DNA of 22,229 nucleotides from Isoetes engelmannii (lineage: Eukaryota; Streptophyta; Lycopodiopsida; Isoetales; Isoetaceae): contig JAANSK020259385.1 in the NCBI GenBank assembly GCA_011763485.2, forward strand, positions 1 to 22,229, in the 5' to 3' direction. How positions within the stretch are numbered: position 1 is the stretch's first letter; each line of letters starts with the position of its first letter. The notes below the pieces were generated by a model, which was given only the letters and a program-made list of their open reading frames with translations, was not told the origin of the DNA and searched no databases. Below, piece by piece: positions 19,775-22,229 of this stretch. A program made the translations under genes and the position numbers.

Positions 19775-19999
19775 TCTTTCGATTCCCATCCCCCTTTATG
19801 TAGCCAATGCCATATGTTGACAATGCGTCATTTTCCACACCTTCAAAATTGTGTAGGTCGTGGGGCCTTGCAAATGTACGCTAAAAGGTGGCATAGAGCC
19901 ACATCTTACAATCCTCTACCATGACTTTGTTCCCACACACATCAATATAAGAATATTAGTTGCATTAGTAGTTTTCTTACATCAAAGTTCACAATCTCA
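19775..19999. other. Intergenic, nothing recognised
   Basis: No frame of interest, repeat or RNA signal was seen between the two-strand ORF block and the 3' end of the LINE relic. Confidence 0.5.
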
Positions 20000-20639
20000 C
20001 ATTTTATTGTTTTTTGTTGAAGGACGTCAGACTTTATTTAATCAAAGATTCAAATACACCCAAGACAGCCTTCAGCGGATAATCAAGACCCACCGAGTGA
20101 AGCAACCTGCCTAAGCATAAGAGCTCGCATCCAAATACTCCGCAAAGATCAATCGCCTCTTAGGACGGGCAAGTGAAGAACAATGATATGACTTAGCAAT
20201 GTGGCCTTGAGCTTCTTGGAGAACTCGGTTATCTGCCACATCCAGACCTTTGAAGATTATCAGTCTTTGTCTTTTTCAGATAGTCCAAAGCAACCATCCT
20301 AAAGCTAGATGAAAAGCCTGGCTTTGTAACTCCATTCAGGTACTTGTGTAAATTGCCAAAAGCACTTGTTGACTTGTTAATGAAACCTGAAAAATGGAGA
20401 AGAACCAATCCCATACACGTCTAAGGTGGTCACACATGAAAAATCAATGCTCAATAGTCTCAAAATAGTCTCAAATCCACGCTTGCCCTGCCCTATATTA
20501 TGGGTTCAATGATCGTTAGAACCTATACTATGGGTTGCCCTGCCCACTTGAGCAACTCTGCCTGCATACCAGCCAAGTCGGCGACTTTCCCATTAGCCAG
20601 ATGCTGCAAGCCCAGGATGACATCCTCCTCTATGATTTT
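20000..20639 (-). mobile_element. LINE (L1-type) relic, internally deleted
   Basis: Two coding pieces lie in one order on the minus strand. The upstream piece (20523-20639) reads EEDVILGLQHLANGK and MQAELLKWAGQPIV before a stop, like the start of a plant LINE reverse transcriptase. The downstream piece (20111-20461) reads ETIEH*FFMCDHLRRVWDWF, with in-frame stops, then GWLLWTI*KRQRLIIFKG, the zf-RVT region at the C-terminal end of plant LINE ORF2. The whole catalytic reverse transcriptase between them is missing. An AATAAA (minus, 20032-20037) and an A-rich run at about 20000-20020 fit the LINE 3' end. Confidence 0.72.
20490..20536. repeat. Direct repeat at the LINE deletion point
   Basis: CCTATATTATGGGTT and CCTATACTATGGGTT occur 31 bases apart, followed or preceded by TGCCCTGCCC in both places. 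They lie exactly between the two surviving LINE coding pieces, so they may mark the junction left by the internal deletion or filler DNA added during repair. Confidence 0.6.
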
Positions 20640-20759
20640 CTATATTGGACCTTCCTAGTGCTATCGACGCTCGTGCCCCTTGAGGATCATAAAGTTGTTG
20701 CAAGTACTACCCCCACTGCTCAGAAGTGATGTTGTATGTAGGTTGTCCTGGCTTTCTAA

Positions 20760-21062
20760 ATATCCGGCGCTAGAAGGCTCTGGTATAACTGTCTAGAAGG
20801 CAAAACATTTTCCTCTGATGCCTCGCGATGTACCGCGCTTTCTTTGCCGTCAGGAAAGCATGGTATTGTGTGGTTATATGAGGGCATAGAGTTGGATCCG
20901 TGATCATACGAAAGTGACGTTTTAGGATAATATACAGTATGAATACCTGCCACGTCACTAGTACATGATGACATGTACTCGGCCTAGCTAGAGTTGTCCA
21001 TGTGGCACAACTATTATATTGCATATAACCATAGGATATGTCAATATGAACCTTAGTGCCAC
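20760..21062. other. Stretch with ACGT-core motifs, no gene
   Basis: No convincing coding frame was seen. Several bZIP-type core motifs occur (GTGACGTT at about 20912, GCCACGTCAC at about 20948-20957), and related CCATGTGGCAC and GTGCCACATGG form an inverted pair at about 20998 and 21056. Together with the boxes at 21077-21096 this could be an upstream regulatory region. Confidence 0.3.
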
Positions 21063-21269
21063 ATGGCTTCCAGCCATTGGGCCCAAAAAACCCTAGCCCT
21101 GAAGTCGTGGGCTAAAACGGACTGGAACTCTAAAAGTTATCCTTTTCGGATTCCAGTCTCAGCGGCGCACAATGCGGCAGTTCTACACGCATTTCGACCT
21201 CAGTCGAGCCCCGAGTCGAGCAGTAAAGCTCGGGTTCAGCAGTCGCTTTCTCGACTCAGCATCTCGTAA
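21063..21269 (+). CDS. Small hypothetical ORF, 68 aa
   Basis: ATG 21063 opens a 68-codon frame, MASSHWAQKTLALKSW..., ending LSRLSIS and TAA. It is rich in Ser, Ala and basic residues with few acidic ones, somewhat like an organelle transit peptide or a first exon, and it is more GC-rich than its surroundings. Against it, promoter-type boxes (21077-21096) lie inside the frame, there is no homology I know, and overlapping frames exist (21172-21369). It is as likely to be leader sequence of something further right, or chance. Confidence 0.2.
   Translation: MASSHWAQKTLALKSWAKTDWNSKSYPFRIPVSAAHNAAVLHAFRPQSSPESSSKARVQQSLSRLSIS
21077..21096 (+). promoter_or_regulatory. Site II (TGGGCC) and telo-box pair
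   Basis: The palindrome TTGGGCCCAA (21077-21086) contains the TGGGCC site II core in both directions. It is followed two bases later by AAACCCTAG (21088-21096), a plant telo-box. The two boxes occur together in promoters of ribosomal-protein and other growth-related plant genes, usually just upstream of the transcription start. The gene it would drive is not evident in this window. Confidence 0.45.
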
Positions 21270-21531
21270 GCGACACATAGCATGGACGTCATTCGAGGTT
21301 TGGGAGCCAGCCAAGGATTCGGTATGTGGTCGAACTGTCATGCAATGCCAGCTTCATGTCCTGCGTTAGGCCAGGAATGCCATCTCCATTAGCACTAGAT
21401 GACCTATAGAGCCCAAGATCATATTCCTAACAAATGAACCTAATTGTAGATAGATAGATTAGTTCTTATTTGTGTTAGTAGTTCATTGTTACCTCTGATG
21501 TACTCTATGTGCACCTCTTGTGTATTGGGAA
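21270..21531. other. Intergenic, nothing recognised
   Basis: No motif-bearing frame was seen. A short 'agatagatagatt' repeat lies at about 21448-21460. Confidence 0.5.
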
Positions 21532-21546
21532 GGGGGGGGGGGGGGG
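21532..21546 (+). repeat. G15 homopolymer run
   Basis: Fifteen consecutive G, then A and GGGG, preceded by GGGAA. Such a tract can fold as a G-quadruplex and is prone to length error in sequencing and assembly. Confidence 0.9.
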
Positions 21547-21579
21547 AGGGGCTTGTGCATAAGAGCCCGCATGTGTTGT

Positions 21580-22023
21580 GGGTTGAGGGGGCAGACCGAC
21601 TTATAAGGAAAAGCTTGTCTAATGGCAGTTGATCCCTCTAGTGTGTAGGTCCTATCGAGGAACATTGTGAGCTAGGCCTAATACCATATGCACTGCGTGA
21701 GGCTATGGTATGGGCTCGACACCTTTTGGGTGGTGAGGCCACCTTCAATGGGGTTGACATCGTGTACGGGCAGTGGTAGCCCTCTAGCTCGCCTGCTATC
21801 GGCATGGATCTCCGGGAAGGGAGAAGTCCCTTCCTGCCTCATCAGGACTGGGGAGATACAACCCAGGGGTAGCCCCTTTGGCTATGCACTCGGTAGGCTA
21901 CGGTCAGGTCCCAAGTCTTATCATCCTATCTGCAAAGTATGCACAGGAGAGGCGGATGGAGTGGACTACCCAACGACCATGTTCTATGCCCAAGTCCATT
22001 GGCATGAATTCTGTCTGCATTGA
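21580..22023 (+). other. GC-richer block with a 111-codon frame, unidentified
   Basis: From about 21580 the composition becomes GC-richer and a frame is open on plus from ATG 21688 to 22023. It contains CKVCTGEADGVDYPTTMFY but no domain I can name. The sharp composition change and the LTR-like sequence that follows make a transposable-element segment the likeliest reading. A genuine gene is possible but unsupported. Confidence 0.25.
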
Positions 22024-22110
22024 CTTCTGAAGACCCAAGCCATCAGTCTATCCCTGAGTCTGAGCCTTGGGTAGGATTTTCCCTTTTTGATGTTGCTGTC
22101 ACGAACCTAA

Positions 22111-22200
22111 CTGAAATACGCGGAACCGAAATACACGGAAACAGAAATACAAAAATACAGAAGTGTACGCCAGGATCTGGCAAGAATTTTATTATACAGA
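22111..22200 (-). repeat. Short GAAATAC repeats and AATAAA, possible LTR part
   Basis: GAAATAC recurs at 22113, 22128 and 22144, with AAAATAC at about 22152, in units of about 15-16 bases (GAAATACGCGGAACC, GAAATACACGGAAAC). On the minus strand an AATAAA (22188-22193) precedes this block. A polyadenylation signal followed by short repeats would suit the R-U5 part of an LTR entering from the right edge. The window ends before this can be tested. Confidence 0.3.
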
Positions 22201-22229
22201 GATCAAGAGTACAATGGCCCGAAGGCGCT

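Overview
The window looks like plant nuclear DNA, most likely from a flowering plant. One eight-exon gene reads as a plant sphingoid long-chain-base kinase. Its introns are short, AT-rich and GT-AG, and around it lie relics of typical plant repeats: a Ty1/copia element, a LINE and a tRNA-derived SINE-like piece. Nothing suggests a prokaryote or an organelle. I cannot name the species.

Layout. 1-262: left edge, with a SINE-like sequence and a fold-back (12-bp arms) that sits exactly where the copia homology stops. 263-3760: a dead Ty1/copia gag-pol on the minus strand, with gag, zinc knuckle, protease, integrase and half of the reverse transcriptase. It is broken by two frameshifts and a 124-bp tandem duplication, and it has no RNase H and no visible LTR or primer-binding site. 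3760-6880: AT-rich, no clear gene, with several local duplications and a perfect 35-bp palindrome. 6880-7510: a GC-richer island with a Tyr/Gly-rich repeated coding relic, flanked by a shared AT-rich repeat. 7510-11817: mostly empty, with an exon-like block near 9.4-9.7 kb and a CT-rich repeated leader-like stretch near 10.5 kb.

11818-16738 (minus strand): the LCBK1-type kinase, eight coding exons and 751 residues, with clean splice sites and a consistent frame throughout. A likely non-coding first exon with short upstream ORFs lies near 17.87-18.0 kb. This is the only gene I consider intact. It would phosphorylate sphingoid bases and so shift the balance between free long-chain bases and their phosphates.

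18.0-22.2 kb: intergenic. It holds a block with overlapping ORFs on both strands (19.37-19.68 kb) and an internally deleted LINE relic (about 20.0-20.64 kb, minus). It also has a promoter-like pair of a site II box and a telo-box inside a small plus-strand ORF (21.06-21.27 kb), a run of 15 G, and a GC-richer stretch ending in what may be part of an LTR.

I did not find a convincing new biological system. The unusual points are the density of 40-125 bp tandem duplications, the Tyr/Gly-rich relic, the palindromes, and the promoter-like boxes at 21.08 kb.
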